In this document: positions 62,977-64,000 of the stretch, piece after piece
Position numbering within the stretch: the first letter of the stretch is position 1
Layout of the letters: every line of letters begins with the position of its first letter
Assembly (NCBI RefSeq): GCF_023715565.1
Contig: NZ_JAMBOJ010000009.1
Coordinates: 1-64,000 of the forward strand
Source of the DNA: Cytobacillus firmus
Lineage (GTDB): Bacteria > Bacillota > Bacilli > Bacillales > Cytobacillaceae
DNA: 64,000 nucleotides
Reading direction: 5' to 3'
Made by a program: the position numbers and the translations under genes
The notes under the pieces: model-generated
Seen by the model: only the letters and a program-made list of their open reading frames with translations
Database searches by the model: none
What the model was told of the DNA's origin: nothing

Positions 62977-63660
62977 TTATTCGATGAAAACTGCAACCGC
63001 ACGAATCGGAGATCCCGTGCCTTTCCGAATTCTGAGAGGGAGTCCGAAATACAGAAATCGCATGCCTGCAATCTGGTCGAGATTGCAGAGGTTTTCCGTA
63101 TTGGTTATTCCGTATTCTCGGCAAATAAGATGTCCGGAGTACTTTGGATCATCCGGATGATCAATAGCCGGGGCATCAATGCCTATATTGACTGCCCCTT
63201 TATCAGCCAGCCACTTTGCAGCCTGATAATTCAGACCGGTATACGTGGTGAGCCATTTGTCAGTACCATAAGACCGATTGTAATGGCCAGTATAGAGGAG
63301 AACGATATCTCCTTTTTCAATAAACTGCTGTGATTTCCTCAGTGCATCCTCTAGATCACGGTCTGTTATATATTGATCAGGCTGAATATGGGACACATCA
63401 AGGCAAACTGCCGGCCCGTAAAAATACTCAAGCGGCATTTCATCGATGTATTGGCCGTTAGGATCATACTCATAAGTTGCATCACTATGGGTGGGACCAT
63501 GTTCATTAATTAATAGATTATTAGTTGCAAACATGAATCCAACTTGCTTTTCACTTTCTTCGTGAGACATATTCGGGAAAACCATCGTTTTCTGATGAAG
63601 AGGGAAAACAGGCATCCCCTGGTAAATTTCCTGCGTTAAATCGACAAGCTTTACTCCCAT
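62977..63660 (-). CDS. Cyclase-family (KynB-like) metal-dependent hydrolase
   Basis: A 227-residue protein of the putative cyclase/kynurenine formamidase family. Motifs are VDLTQEIYQGMPVFPLHQ at the N-terminus, the zinc motif HGPTHSDA (HxGTHxD type with Pro replacing Gly), GDIVLLYTG and IGIDAPAIDHP. These enzymes open amide or formamide bonds. First gene of the run of four; GGAGGAATAAC precedes the ATG. No tryptophan catabolic genes are present, so kynurenine is an unlikely substrate. Confidence 0.83.
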   Translation of the reverse strand: MGVKLVDLTQEIYQGMPVFPLHQKTMVFPNMSHEESEKQVGFMFATNNLLINEHGPTHSDATYEYDPNGQYIDEMPLEYFYGPAVCLDVSHIQPDQYITDRDLEDALRKSQQFIEKGDIVLLYTGHYNRSYGTDKWLTTYTGLNYQAAKWLADKGAVNIGIDAPAIDHPDDPKYSGHLICREYGITNTENLCNLDQIAGMRFLYFGLPLRIRKGTGSPIRAVAVFIE

Positions 63661-63696
63661 GTTATTCCTCCTTAACCTGCTGTATCTTTTACTATA

Positions 63697-63724
63697 TGAA
63701 AAGCGGCGTTCTCTGCCGCTTTAA
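63697..63724 (-). terminator. Terminator between the adenine deaminase gene and the cyclase operon
   Basis: On the reverse strand AAAGCGGC pairs with GCCGCTTT around AGAGAAC, followed by TCAT. Only about 36 bases remain before the cyclase start, little room for a separate promoter. Confidence 0.65.
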
Positions 63725-63727
63725 TGA

Positions 63728-64000
63728 TCAATTGATAATGGTCGGGATAACCTCAAATTTATCTACATCAATAAGCCCCATATCTGTAATTTTCCATTTC
63801 GGGCTTGTGACTAATGACCAGAATGATAAATGCATAAAGGGAACTTCCATACCGCAGCCAAGAACTTCTTTTACAAGATGCGATAATTCGTCAACCTTTT
63901 CACTCATTTCTTTTCCAGTTAATTCATCTGTCATTAAACCGCCGATCCGGAGAGGAAGGTCACCTACTACTTTGCTATCTTTTATCATGGCTATTCCGCC
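63728..64000 (-). CDS. C-terminal part of an adenine deaminase (partial)
   Basis: The frame runs off the right edge. The last 90 residues read GGIAMIKDSKVVGDLPLRIGG, then LMTDELTGKEMSEKVDELSHL, PFMHLSFWSLVTSPKWKITDMGL and DVDKFEVIPTI, the conserved end of adenine deaminase (Ade), which converts adenine to hypoxanthine and ammonia. The metal site is outside the window, so catalytic competence and the exact paralogue cannot be judged. Context suggests it belongs to the same catabolic locus. Confidence 0.82.
   Translation of the reverse strand, partial: GGIAMIKDSKVVGDLPLRIGGLMTDELTGKEMSEKVDELSHLVKEVLGCGMEVPFMHLSFWSLVTSPKWKITDMGLIDVDKFEVIPTIIN

Noticed and set aside
1-64000. CRISPR arrays, tRNA, rRNA, prophage or transposase genes
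   Set aside because: No short regularly spaced repeats, no cloverleaf or rRNA sequence, and no recombinase or phage structural proteins were found on either strand.

Overview
The window is chromosomal DNA of a low-to-medium GC, endospore-forming Bacillaceae bacterium, probably near Bacillus or Cytobacillus. Signs of this are AGGAGG-type ribosome binding sites, frequent TTG and GTG starts, compact genes separated by intrinsic terminators, and typical Bacillus loci: des-desKR, parE-parC beside a YneT-type gene, ispA, pbpF, a YaaH/SleL spore hydrolase, ykuK, TerD stress proteins and DUF2512/DUF2533 proteins. I see no rRNA, tRNA, CRISPR array, prophage or complete insertion sequence. Both edges cut genes.

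Layout. 0-7 kb: a coiled-coil protein, a lipoprotein, an aldo/keto reductase, two TerD paralogues with an acidic partner, and a spore-cortex-lytic type glycosidase. 7-13 kb: a superfamily 1 helicase, a dispersed repeat, a structured RNA candidate, a PbpF-type penicillin-binding protein, a second repeat copy and an HD hydrolase. 13-20 kb: a HAD phosphatase, PpiB, a Mug-type glycosylase, an ispA-endonuclease I pair, an alkyltransferase-like protein, a DacC-type carboxypeptidase and YceI under an MhqR-like operator. 20-30 kb: a Suv3-like helicase, a third repeat copy, a SRPBCC protein, YkuK, a DEAD-box helicase, and the membrane-fluidity system des-desK-desR. 30-39 kb: a branched-chain aminotransferase with a long leader, a patatin, a broken GH18 gene, a hemerythrin/PAS protein, a fourth divergent repeat copy and PepF.

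The most interesting stretch is about 39.1-45.4 kb. A glycosyltransferase that resembles the selenosugar synthase SenB lies 16 bases upstream of selD. The selD gene itself contains an in-frame TGA at its catalytic position and so encodes a selenoprotein. A PhnD/PhnE/PhnC-type ABC transporter follows, and then a polysaccharide-deacetylase-family gene. Its only good ribosome binding site leads into a frame with an in-frame TGA, followed 12 bases later by a SECIS-like hairpin, the same spacing as in selD. Together these suggest an undescribed selenium-metabolite locus: selenophosphate, then a selenosugar, then possibly deacetylation, with dedicated import. This reading is inference and is marked as such. 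A kinase-like gene next to it has two in-frame TGA codons and is more likely decayed.

45-64 kb: htpG behind a CIRCE operator, a permease, a staygreen-family gene, a tiny ORF downstream of a LexA box, an AlsT-type symporter, parE-parC with its own LexA-type box, a GNAT protein, and a reverse-strand catabolic operon (amidohydrolase, M20 peptidase, DUF1989, cyclase) next to the end of an adenine deaminase gene.
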